NCBI GenBank assembly: GCA_021825785.1
Contig: JAKAGP010000100.1
Coordinates: 1 to 6,863 of the forward strand
Direction: 5' to 3'
DNA from: Nitrospirota bacterium
Lineage (GTDB): Bacteria > Nitrospirota > Thermodesulfovibrionia > Thermodesulfovibrionales > JdFR-88
Length of the DNA: 6,863 nt
How positions within the stretch are numbered: the stretch's first letter is position 1; each line of letters starts with the position of its first letter. Below, in pieces: positions 1 through 6,086 of this stretch. Under the pieces are notes generated by a model, which was given only the letters and a program-made list of their open reading frames with translations, had not been told where the DNA came from and did not search any database. A program made the translations under genes and the position numbers.

Positions 1-548
1 AGGATGCGCAATATCCCCGGCTTTCCGGATCTTTTCGCCCAGTCCAGCACGCTATGTCCGCTGCCTGTCGCGTTTACGTCCGCCCCTTTTTTTATAAGGA
101 GTCGCACAATGTCCTCGAAACCGTCGGCGGCGGCCAACATCAATGGGGTCGTGCCGTCTTTGGATTGCGCGTTTACATCCGCGCCATGATCTATAAGGAT
201 TTGCATAATTTTGGCCTGATGCATGAGGCCGGCGTTCATCAGTGCCGTCATGCCGCTGTCGCTGTCCTGGACATTCACATCTACCCCCTTTTTTAGTAGG
301 AGCTGAACAATATCTCCGGAACCGGTGGCGGCAGCCTCCATCAGCGGGGTTATGCCGAAAGCGTTCTTAGCATTTGCGTCTCTGCCCTGGGCAAGCATTG
401 TCTGAACAGCCTTGATATCATCGGCGTCGATCGCCTGAAAAAAAGGGTCTCCAAAAGCCCCCGCTGCGGACACGAAAAAAAACACGTTCGCGCATATCCC
501 CGCCGCCAGCAGTATCAATACTCCCGATATTTTTTTTCTGAAACCCAT
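1..548 (-). CDS. Exported ankyrin-repeat protein (3' end beyond window)
   Basis: An open frame of 182 codons runs from ATG at 548-546 to the left edge without a stop, so the C-terminus is missing. Residues 1-31 form a Sec signal peptide: a basic n-region (FRKK), a hydrophobic core at about 9-27 and small residues near VSAAGA for cleavage. The rest is ankyrin repeats of about 33 residues: a degenerate one at 34-64, then 65-98, 99-131, 132-163 and a partial one from 164. Each of the three central repeats opens with a G-x-T-x-L-M segment and closes with a G-x-D-V-N segment. The DNA of neighbouring repeats aligns at 99-bp spacing (about 70 and 169). A purine-rich Shine-Dalgarno (SD) sequence, GAGGAAGG, lies at 553-560, 4 nt before the ATG. 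Ankyrin repeats bind proteins; the signal peptide places this one in the periplasm or outside the cell. The partner is unknown. The family call is firm, the function is not. Confidence 0.88.
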   Translation of the reverse strand, partial: MGFRKKISGVLILLAAGICANVFFFVSAAGAFGDPFFQAIDADDIKAVQTMLAQGRDANAKNAFGITPLMEAAATGSGDIVQLLLKKGVDVNVQDSDSGMTALMNAGLMHQAKIMQILIDHGADVNAQSKDGTTPLMLAAADGFEDIVRLLIKKGADVNATGSGHSVLDWAKRSGKPGILRI

Positions 549-600
549 TTTACCTTCCTCACCCCAGCCTAGACCGGCAAACTTTATTAATCTGCCCTTA

Positions 601-629
601 TTTAAAAAAATTCGTTCCTCCGTTGTCAA
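601..629 (-). promoter_or_regulatory. Predicted sigma-70-type promoter of the ankyrin-repeat gene
   Basis: On the minus strand a perfect TTGACA -35 box (629-624) is followed after 17 nt by TTTAAA (606-601), which matches the -10 consensus at 4 of 6 positions. Transcription would start near 594 and leave a leader of about 46 nt that includes the SD at 553-560. It lies in the 144-bp gap after the CooC gene, so the ankyrin gene probably has its own promoter. Confidence 0.5.
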
Positions 630-692
630 GGCTGCATAGATAACTATTTGCACGGAAAGAAATAAAAGATGCTGTCCTCCGTTTCAGGTTAT

Positions 693-1460
693 TTACGGAA
701 TATTCAGCCCGTCCAGTATGCCATAAAAAGCCGCGAGGGCTGGCGAACCGGTGGGCAAATCAAGCACCGCTTTTCCCTGCATATCGTTCTGGAAGAGTGT
801 TTTGTCCTCGGGGACCAGGCCCGACACCTGCACTCCAAGCTCGCTGGCTGCTGCCCTGATGCCTTCTTCCTGGCCCTCAGGGGCCCTGTTAATGATGAAG
901 ACCCTTTTGTCCACGTCAAGCTTGAGCTCATCCACCAGGGAGTCGATCCTCTTTGCCGTGAGTATGCCTTTTTTCGAGGCGTCGCTTACAACAAGCAGCA
1001 GGTCCACTTTATGCGTGGTCTTCCTGCTTAAATGCTCCATTCCAGCCTCGTTGTCTATGACGACATATGGGTATTCATCGGAGAGTTTGTCTGTGTATTT
1101 CCTTATTATGTTGTTGGCGGCGCAATAACAGCCGGGGCCTTCGGGGCGCCCCATCACGAGAAGGTCAAACCCTTTTGCTTCGATGATGGACTGCTGCACC
1201 TGGTAATCGAAAAGCTCCTCCATGCTCATTCCGCCCGGCCTTGAGCCCCCGCTGCGGACCGCTGAAAGGGATTCTTCCCGCAGCTTCCCTATAGTGGCGT
1301 GCGCCTCCACTCCAAGGGCCTCGTTCAGGCAGGAGTTGCTGTCAGCGTCCACGGCAAGGACGGGACCATTCTTTTTTTCAATGAGGTAGCGGATCGCCAT
1401 TCCCGCCAGGCTGGTCTTTCCGGTGCCGCCTTTTCCCGCAAAACCGATGACATAGGACAT
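693..1460 (-). CDS. cooC: CooC/AcsF-type nickel-insertion ATPase (CO dehydrogenase/acetyl-CoA synthase maturation)
   Basis: 255 residues, a normal length for CooC. It belongs to the SIMIBI/MinD class of P-loop ATPases. The deviant Walker A motif GKGGTGKT (residues 9-16) has the signature lysine K10 and the phosphate-binding K15. An ATP-dimer switch region, VDADSNS, follows at 37-43, and a Walker B-like strand VVIDNEAG at 133-140. The diagnostic feature is C111-Y-C113 inside GRPEGPGCYCAANN; in characterised CooC proteins this CXC pair binds Ni(II) at the dimer interface. Family knowledge: these cytoplasmic ATPases load nickel into CO dehydrogenase (CooC) or acetyl-CoA synthase (AcsF), and this sequence alone does not separate the two. 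The SD AAGGAGC (1477-1471) lies 10 nt before the ATG. No cooS, acsA or acsB gene lies in this window. The gene follows the thymidylate synthase relative at a distance of 141 bp. Confidence 0.87.
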   Translation of the reverse strand: MSYVIGFAGKGGTGKTSLAGMAIRYLIEKKNGPVLAVDADSNSCLNEALGVEAHATIGKLREESLSAVRSGGSRPGGMSMEELFDYQVQQSIIEAKGFDLLVMGRPEGPGCYCAANNIIRKYTDKLSDEYPYVVIDNEAGMEHLSRKTTHKVDLLLVVSDASKKGILTAKRIDSLVDELKLDVDKRVFIINRAPEGQEEGIRAAASELGVQVSGLVPEDKTLFQNDMQGKAVLDLPTGSPALAAFYGILDGLNIP

Positions 1461-1509
1461 CTATTTGAATGCTCCTTTTTAGAGAGTTTTTTTCTTTTTT
1501 ATCTTTTTT

Positions 1510-1518
1510 ATTGTATCA
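1510..1518 (-). promoter_or_regulatory. Predicted extended -10 promoter of the CooC gene
   Basis: The minus strand reads TG-A-TACAAT (1518-1510): a 5 of 6 match to TATAAT with the TGn extension at the right position. No good -35 box lies 16-18 nt upstream, which is usual for extended -10 promoters. The predicted start is near 1503, giving an A-rich leader of about 42 nt before the ATG at 1460. Confidence 0.42.
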
Positions 1519-1601
1519 CAGGGAGAGGTGGGGGAAGAAAGTCGGGATAACATGTCTTGCCGGAATGCGCCGGGGCTAGCGCCATTCGTTTTATTAAAAA
1601 A

Positions 1602-2342
1602 TTACTTCTTTAAGGTTTTAAGGGTCCTCAACCTGGCGAGGTCTTCCTGGTAGCCGTAGATGTGGGCGCCCGCGCTGTAGGCATACATCGGCCCATTACT
1701 GAGCCCGGCCTCGCCGGCGACATAGCTTTTAAGCAGTTCTATGCCCCCCAGGTTCGTGGGGAAACCCGCCCACAGATCCCATGAGCGGAAATAACAGCTT
1801 ACGGTAAGATACAACTTGCCGTCCTCTTCGGGTAGGGGTGAGGGAATGACCTTAAAGTCCAGCAGCCTTAAACAGGGCGGGTCCAGCTTCCCATCGTTTC
1901 CGTAACATATGTCGTGGTCCTCAGGATCTCCAACCTCTACCACGGCCTGGTTGGTAAGGGGCGTAGACTTTAACATCTCTATTACCCTGTCCAACTGTGA
2001 GCCGCCCTTGGGCATAGGGTGGTGTATGCGGCTTGCGTATTTATAGGTCTCATTTTCACTCAGATCGGGGTCCATCAGGTAATTGGCAAAATAGTCCTCT
2101 ATGTACTCCATGGTGGAGGGCGCAGGGATGTTCAATCCGGGCGGTATTACGGGCACGATGTCCTGCGAAGGGTGTTCGATAAAAACGGCGATCCCCGGAT
2201 ATTGAAGCCGGTACTGCTCCTTCTCGAAGGACCCCCTCTGTATCTTCTGTGTGTATGAATTGTCGAAGAGATTATATATCAGCTGAAACCATGCGTCCGA
2301 TATGGTTTTGGCATTGATGCACAAAGGGTTCATGGAAATCAT
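1602..2342 (-). CDS. Thymidylate synthase-like protein, methanogen-type
   Basis: 246 residues. The C-terminal half carries the thymidylate synthase (TS) fold signature: DPPCL with the presumed catalytic nucleophile C157, then YFRSWDLWAGFPTNL (184-198), which parallels the YQRSCDVFLGVPFNI segment of classical ThyA with R186, S187, D189 and N197 kept, and AHIYGY (226-231), which parallels the dUMP sugar-binding H-x-Y. The usual role is methylation of dUMP to dTMP or hydroxymethylation of a pyrimidine nucleotide. The classical N-terminal folate/dimer region and the Arg-Arg phosphate pair are not obvious: the matching stretch reads LTNQAVVEV (129-137). In this it resembles the short archaeal (methanogen) TS group, from memory of that family. 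The SD GGGGGAG (2359-2353) is 10 nt before the first ATG and 19 nt before M4, which favours M1. It is divergent from apt. Fold confidence is good; the exact reaction is uncertain. Confidence 0.75.
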   Translation of the reverse strand: MISMNPLCINAKTISDAWFQLIYNLFDNSYTQKIQRGSFEKEQYRLQYPGIAVFIEHPSQDIVPVIPPGLNIPAPSTMEYIEDYFANYLMDPDLSENETYKYASRIHHPMPKGGSQLDRVIEMLKSTPLTNQAVVEVGDPEDHDICYGNDGKLDPPCLRLLDFKVIPSPLPEEDGKLYLTVSCYFRSWDLWAGFPTNLGGIELLKSYVAGEAGLSNGPMYAYSAGAHIYGYQEDLARLRTLKTLKK

Positions 2343-2361
2343 TGGATCAAAACTCCCCCGG

Positions 2362-2391
2362 TTGAAGATTTCCTGCGTATTTTAGCATAAT
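2362..2391 (+). promoter_or_regulatory. Predicted apt promoter
   Basis: TTGAAG (2362-2367, 4 of 6 to the -35 consensus) and CATAAT (2386-2391, 5 of 6 to the -10 consensus) are 18 nt apart. The predicted start is near 2398, giving a leader of about 39 nt. The leader holds a small hairpin, ACCGG/CCGGT with an AAGC loop (2409-2422), just before the SD AAGGAG (2426-2431). Confidence 0.42.
2379..2387 (-). promoter_or_regulatory. Predicted extended -10 promoter of the thymidylate synthase-like gene
   Basis: The minus strand reads TG-C-TAAAAT (2387-2379), an extended -10 with 5 of 6 consensus bases. The -35 region is weak. The predicted start is near 2372, about 30 nt before the ATG at 2342. The element overlaps the predicted apt -10 (2386-2391) by two bases on the opposite strand. 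Confidence 0.42.
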
Positions 2392-2436
2392 TTTTGGGTC
2401 TGCATGAAACCGGAAGCCCGGTAAAAAGGAGAAGCC

Positions 2437-2982
2437 ATGCCAATTAAGTCGCGCATCAGGACCATACCCGATTATCCAAAAAAGGGGATCATGTTCAGGG
2501 ACATAACCACGCTGATAAAAGACGCGGTGGGCTTCAGGCTGGTGATAGACGGGCTTACCCAGAGATATATTGAGCATACCGGGGGGCAAGCCGGGAGATT
2601 TGACCTGATCGCGGGCATCGAATCCAGGGGATTCATACTTGGCGGCGCGCTTGCCTATACGCTGGGAAAGGGTTTTGTCCCCATAAGGAAGAAGGGGAAA
2701 CTGCCCGGAGAAAAAATATCCCAGGAGTACCAGCTTGAATACGGCACGGATAGTATTGAGATACATAAGGACGCCATAGTAAAGGGCCAAAGGGTCCTTC
2801 TTATAGACGACCTGCTGGCCACGGGAGGGACGGCCCTGGCGGCGGCCGCCCTAATTGAGAGACTTGGCGGTAAGGTTTTCGAAACGGCGTTTATCGTGAA
2901 CCTCCCGGACGCAGGTGGAGAAAAACGCCTGAAGGCAAAAAATTACGGCGTCTTTGCCCTTGCCGCGTTCGAAGGCGATTAA
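2437..2982 (+). CDS. apt: Adenine phosphoribosyltransferase
   Basis: 181 residues, within the usual length of 170-185. It converts adenine and PRPP to AMP and pyrophosphate in purine salvage, in the cytoplasm, normally as a dimer. Family landmarks appear in order: IPDYPKKGIMFRDITTL (10-26), the typical Apt N-terminus; IAGIESRGFILG (58-69); VPIRKKGKLPG (81-91), which leads into the flexible catalytic loop; and the PRPP-binding motif VLLIDDLLATGGTA (120-133) with the acidic pair D124-D125. The SD AAGGAG lies 5 nt before the ATG. It is the only plus-strand gene here, is transcribed divergently from the thymidylate synthase relative, and is followed at once by an inverted repeat (2983-3026) that may end its transcript. 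An intact, ordinary gene. Confidence 0.95.
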   Translation: MPIKSRIRTIPDYPKKGIMFRDITTLIKDAVGFRLVIDGLTQRYIEHTGGQAGRFDLIAGIESRGFILGGALAYTLGKGFVPIRKKGKLPGEKISQEYQLEYGTDSIEIHKDAIVKGQRVLLIDDLLATGGTALAAAALIERLGGKVFETAFIVNLPDAGGEKRLKAKNYGVFALAAFEGD

Positions 2983-3026
2983 GAACCTGTCTCTTTTGAC
3001 TCGGAGGGCGATTTTGAGGCAGGTTC
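2983..3026. repeat. 11-bp inverted repeat directly after the apt stop codon
   Basis: GAACCTGTCTC (2983-2993) pairs with GAGGCAGGTTC (3016-3026) over 11 positions, with one G-U wobble and a 22-nt loop. It starts at the first base after the TAA of apt. No T-run follows on either strand, so it is not a textbook intrinsic terminator. It could still shape the apt 3' end or be the border of a small repetitive element. Confidence 0.55.
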
Positions 3027-3039
3027 CACATTTACCCAG

Positions 3040-3144
3040 GCGGTTATATTTTAGGCCCTTCATGGATTTGTGTGGCTGGCGGACGGCATTCGCTCCACTA
3101 AAGCGCCGTCTCACCCTGTTTTGACGGCGTGCCGTGTTAACCGC
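3040..3144. repeat. Nested and competing inverted repeats in the apt-lipoprotein gap
   Basis: GACGGC (3082-3087) can pair with GCCGTC (3105-3110). The latter can instead pair with GACGGC (3123-3128) as part of an 8-bp stem, GCGCCGTC/GACGGCGT (3103-3130, one G-U), with a 12-nt loop. ACGGCGTGCCGT (3124-3135) is also a short palindrome. GCGGTTA (3040-3046) and TAACCGC (3138-3144) enclose the set. The rest of 3027-3281 holds no gene that I can support, only incidental open frames. Confidence 0.5.
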
Positions 3145-3281
3145 ACCGTGTCTTTCTGTTGCCGCTGCCACATGTGACGCGCCCGCGCCGCCCGCTGCGC
3201 TCATGCCATCCGCCCCTCATTGCGTTTCCGTGCTTAATGAAGTAAAGTGCCCACAGGAACACCTGAAGAGCCATATTTTAT

Positions 3282-4097
3282 TTATTCCGAGTTTGATACC
3301 GGGGCCCCTCTCTGTCCGGGCGTGCTCCTTCCCGCAGAATTTCTTTCCCGCTTGAGTGTATCAAGTGAGCGAGGCTGGCTATGCACGCTTCTCTTTGCTT
3401 GCACGGCGGTGCCCCTGACCAACCCTGCCAACAGGCTTTGCAGGCCGAACCTTATCTGCAAATCCGCGAGCGCCGGGGGGACCTGAGCTTCCTGCATGAG
3501 CCCTGTCACGTCGATATCGACGAAGTTTCCCGTGTCCGAGGAGAAGAAGTCTATCGCTCTGTATGAGGTCGACGTAACAAGGGACGCATTGAAATCCGCG
3601 GCGGACAGCGCCCCGACAGGGTACTGTATCATGTCTACGAACGTTGGGATGGTGGATGCGAAGTCCGCCTCATCCACGAAAACCTCAAGGGTTGCGGAAT
3701 CGATCGTTGCATCGGACGGAATGCTGGCTAAAGGGAATGTCAGAAAAGCCCTGTATTCCGGCAGATCAGCGGAAGAGCTGTCCTCTCCGAAAAAGACCTC
3801 GGAGGGGCTCTGGGTCACTGTGTAGGTATTGGTGACCGGATCGAATGCGATATCTCCGTCCGAAGAAAGATCGCTCAGGATATTTACTGTGACCGTGCCG
3901 CTTGAATCCGTGTATGTCACAACCAGCAGCGGCGCGGTTTTGTTGGTTGTGTCATCGAGACCTACGAACCCCGGGCCGGTTATCGGGGCCGGACCGCCGC
4001 CGCCACCGCCGCCGCAGGAAGCCAAAAAGGCCAATGCCAGCAGCGAAATGCATGAGGCCCAAATCTTTGTAATGCGGAGAAGGGGATATTTTTTCAT
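3282..4097 (-). CDS. Lipoprotein with DNRLRE-like domain, aberrant C-terminus
   Basis: 271 residues. The N-terminus is a lipoprotein signal peptide: basic residues at 2-11, a hydrophobic core at about 15-25, and the lipobox LASC with C28 as the lipidated cysteine. A seven-glycine linker (29-35) follows. Residues about 45-220 are Ser/Thr/Asp-rich beta-strand sequence. YRAFLTFPLASIPSDATIDSATLEVFV (115-141) and FVDIDVTGLMQEA (192-204) match the pattern of DNRLRE (CBM96-like) domains found in secreted surface proteins. From about residue 221 the character changes to Arg/Ser/Gln-rich sequence without the closing strands expected of that domain, which suggests truncation or fusion with unrelated DNA. 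The SD GGGAG (4111-4107) is 9 nt before the ATG. It lies 48 bp downstream of the FecR-like gene on the same strand, so they are probably co-transcribed. Likely anchored in a membrane facing the periplasm or surface; ligand unknown. Confidence 0.8.
   Translation of the reverse strand: MKKYPLLRITKIWASCISLLALAFLASCGGGGGGGPAPITGPGFVGLDDTTNKTAPLLVVTYTDSSGTVTVNILSDLSSDGDIAFDPVTNTYTVTQSPSEVFFGEDSSSADLPEYRAFLTFPLASIPSDATIDSATLEVFVDEADFASTIPTFVDMIQYPVGALSAADFNASLVTSTSYRAIDFFSSDTGNFVDIDVTGLMQEAQVPPALADLQIRFGLQSLLAGLVRGTAVQAKRSVHSQPRSLDTLKRERNSAGRSTPGQRGAPVSNSE
3993..4013 (-). repeat. GGC/GGT trinucleotide run encoding the poly-Gly linker
   Basis: Seven consecutive glycine codons (GGC and GGT) follow the lipidated cysteine codon. 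They form a flexible tether between the lipid anchor and the folded domain. Such triplet runs can change length by slippage without breaking the frame. Confidence 0.7.
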
Positions 4098-4145
4098 GAT
4101 TCAGTTCTCCCATTGGGGAAAAGCCTTATTTTTGCAGGTTTTTAT

Positions 4146-6086
4146 TTACCTTGTTTCTGTGCCCTGAGACCTCCCGTGTCCTTCTTTTTTCTTTTTTTGC
4201 CCGGCGCGGCCGCCGGATTTCTTCGCGGAAGGGCGGCCCTGGGGAACAAAAGCCCTTCTTTCATTCCCGGCCGGGGATACGCGTCTTAAACCAGGTGTTG
4301 AAACCGGCACGAATCCCCTCACCGAAGTGATTTTGCCCTCGGACTGCCTCAGAGGGACTTTTTCCATAGATGACCCCGAAGGGACGATTTTTTCTTTTTC
4401 CACGGCCCGTCTTGAAGGGACTTTTCCCATTGATGGACTCGCAAACCAGCCGGGCTGTCTGAATTCCTCTTGAGGGACGGATGTCCTTTTCTCAATTGTA
4501 CCGCGTTTTTGCGCCGATGATATATTTTGTCTTGTTTCCCTCGATATTTTTTTTTCATGCGCGCCCGGCATGATCCCCCTGGCGGCAGGAATTGACGTTC
4601 TTAGCGCAGGGACCGTTTTTAAAGGCACGCGTTTGCCGGGGGCTGTCCTCACATGTAGCCTCTGGGTTCCGGTCCCCGGGTTCCAGACCGACCTGGCAGG
4701 ATTTTTCACAAATGGGCGCGACTGCCTTAAACGTGACACCTGCATGTTCCTGACCCTGGCCGGAGGAAGTTTTGCGCCCGGGACAGGCCTTGGCGACAGG
4801 ATGACACTTGCCCTGGCCGGACGAAGCGCCGTCCTTCTGGCGGTGACGCTGTTTACGCTTCTTATATTGTTTATTGTAAAGACCTGCCGCCGGACCGCCG
4901 TAGGCGCGATCCGGACCATTCTGGGCGAAGCGGTGGCGAAGGTGTTCCTGGTGACGACCGTTGCCCCATTGACGTATACGTTGCGGTACACCGTGGTGAC
5001 GTTAACCCGGGTGATGTTGACGTTGGTAACATTCACGCTGTGAGGGCCGTAATAACCGTACCCGTAATAAATCTCGCGCGGGGCCAGCGGGACCCATCCC
5101 ACGTAACCGTCAGTAACGACCCATCCCACGTATCCCGGCCCCCAGTACACCTCATCGGGTGCGGGCGGCACCCAGCACCAGCCGTCGCCGGGGGCAAAAA
5201 ACCATCTTCCATAATGATATGGGGCCCACCCCCAGGGGTCATTGGAAACCCAGGTCCATACGCCGTTTATCCATACCCAGCGGCCAAACCTGTAAGGCGC
5301 CCATCCAGGGGGCATGTCCGTGGGGGTCCAGCAGTTGCCGTAGCCGGGCACCCAAACCCATCTGCCATTGTTGTCCAGATCGTAGGAATACGCATCCAGC
5401 GCAGCGGGAAGGTAGCGCTCGCTTATCCCCTGCCTGCCAACAAGGGAATCCCTCCATCTGTTCCATCTTTCCCATTGGCCAGACGGCCCAAGTTCCGCGA
5501 GCTCTCCATCAGTGTCCGCCCCCACGGAGATCATGTAGCCTGAAGGCACGGAGGTCTGGCCGGAGGCATTTTCTGTTTCGGCTTCTCCGTCATATACGGA
5601 AATGTCCGTATACCGGTATTGGTCCGATATGTCTATCCTGAAGATGGCCGTGTCGAAAGCGCGGACAGTCGAATCCGGCGTGTCCACCTGCAGGGCGCTC
5701 TCATTGTACGGCAAAAAGTCCGGCAAAAAATTAATATAGGCCTGGCCCTGCGAGAGATAAAAATGGGAAGACCCGTCCTGCATGGAAAGTATTTGCAAAG
5801 AGGAGTCCTGGTTGAGCCTGATGAACCCCGTGTCTGTTTGAAGCTCTGCTTTGGCGCCGTCAGGCACCCACACCTGGTCGCCCTCGCCAAGAGGCGCATT
5901 CAGAGTGGCCAGGCCCCATTGGCCGGAGCCCGCCAATTTTACCTGCACCTGGCCCCTCAGGAGACTTATGCGCGCCCAGCCCGGCTCCGCCCCATGGGCG
6001 TTTTTAAATGCGGGGATGAGGAAAAAAAGAAACAGCAGGAAACAGATATTGATAACCGGGTTGAGTCGTCTTGTATTCAGGATAAT
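4146..6086 (-). CDS. Exported FecR-domain protein with Trp-rich (DUF6600-like) repeats and basic tail; non-ATG start
   Basis: The first usual start codon is GTG at 5948 (600 residues), but it cuts off the first FecR strand and the signal peptide. The frame stays open up to TAA at 6089-6087. Read from ATT at 6086 (646 residues), it has a Sec signal peptide: R6-R7, hydrophobic core 11-27, cleavage near AHGA at 30-33. A FecR-type domain at about 38-160 begins ARISLLRGQVQV. A Trp-rich region at about 235-340 follows, in which GWAPY..GRW recurs 25 residues apart (261 and 286). A Val/Asn-rich strand segment spans 350-375. The tail, about 385-646, is Arg/Lys/Pro-rich and disordered-looking, with a 21-residue duplication (SMxKVPxR at 552 and 573). 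The SD GAGGAGG (6099-6093) is 6 nt before ATT, 9 before ATC and 12 before CTG. Family members are periplasmic or outer-envelope proteins of unknown role. The lipoprotein gene follows. Confidence 0.8.
   Translation of the reverse strand: MILNTRRLNPVINICFLLFLFFLIPAFKNAHGAEPGWARISLLRGQVQVKLAGSGQWGLATLNAPLGEGDQVWVPDGAKAELQTDTGFIRLNQDSSLQILSMQDGSSHFYLSQGQAYINFLPDFLPYNESALQVDTPDSTVRAFDTAIFRIDISDQYRYTDISVYDGEAETENASGQTSVPSGYMISVGADTDGELAELGPSGQWERWNRWRDSLVGRQGISERYLPAALDAYSYDLDNNGRWVWVPGYGNCWTPTDMPPGWAPYRFGRWVWINGVWTWVSNDPWGWAPYHYGRWFFAPGDGWCWVPPAPDEVYWGPGYVGWVVTDGYVGWVPLAPREIYYGYGYYGPHSVNVTNVNITRVNVTTVYRNVYVNGATVVTRNTFATASPRMVRIAPTAVRRQVFTINNIRSVNSVTARRTALRPARASVILSPRPVPGAKLPPARVRNMQVSRLRQSRPFVKNPARSVWNPGTGTQRLHVRTAPGKRVPLKTVPALRTSIPAARGIMPGAHEKKISRETRQNISSAQKRGTIEKRTSVPQEEFRQPGWFASPSMGKVPSRRAVEKEKIVPSGSSMEKVPLRQSEGKITSVRGFVPVSTPGLRRVSPAGNERRAFVPQGRPSAKKSGGRAGQKKKKEGHGRSQGTETR
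4354..4435 (-). repeat. Imperfect direct repeat in the basic tail of the FecR-like gene
   Basis: GGGACTTTTTCCATAGATG (4354-4372) and GGGACTTTTCCCATTGATG (4417-4435) are 63 bp apart, exactly 21 codons. They encode the two SMxKVPxR copies of the C-terminal tail, so the tail has grown in part by in-frame duplication. Confidence 0.65.

Noticed and set aside
1564..1586. Hairpin AATGCGC/GCG(C)CATT between the thymidylate synthase-like and CooC genes
   Set aside because: Seven pairs with one bulge and no T-run after it on the minus strand, so not supportable as a terminator.
2347..2790. Minus-strand frame of 147 codons over apt
   Set aside because: Shadow of a strongly supported apt gene; it also covers the divergent promoter region and has no family features.
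2851..3204. Minus-strand frame of 117 codons spanning the apt 3' end and the gap
   Set aside because: Nearly half is antisense to apt or inside the inverted-repeat region; there is no SD and no domain. It could be a chance reading of a repeat element.
3254..3265. CAGG-AACA-CCTG hairpin after the lipoprotein gene
   Set aside because: Only 4 base pairs and no T-run; expected by chance.
3134..3486. Plus-strand small frames of 73 and 79 codons
   Set aside because: Overlap the lipoprotein 3' end in antisense, with no SD and no recognisable motif.
4570..5043. Plus-strand open frame of 157 codons with hydrophobic, Val/Thr-rich translation
   Set aside because: Entirely antisense to the FecR-like gene; its Val/Thr/Leu bias mirrors the Asn/Val codons of the opposite strand, and no SD or family match is seen.
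5040..5641. Two long overlapping plus-strand frames (167 and 160 codons)
   Set aside because: Antisense to the Trp-rich repeats; their Pro-rich translations reflect reverse-complemented Trp/Gly codons.
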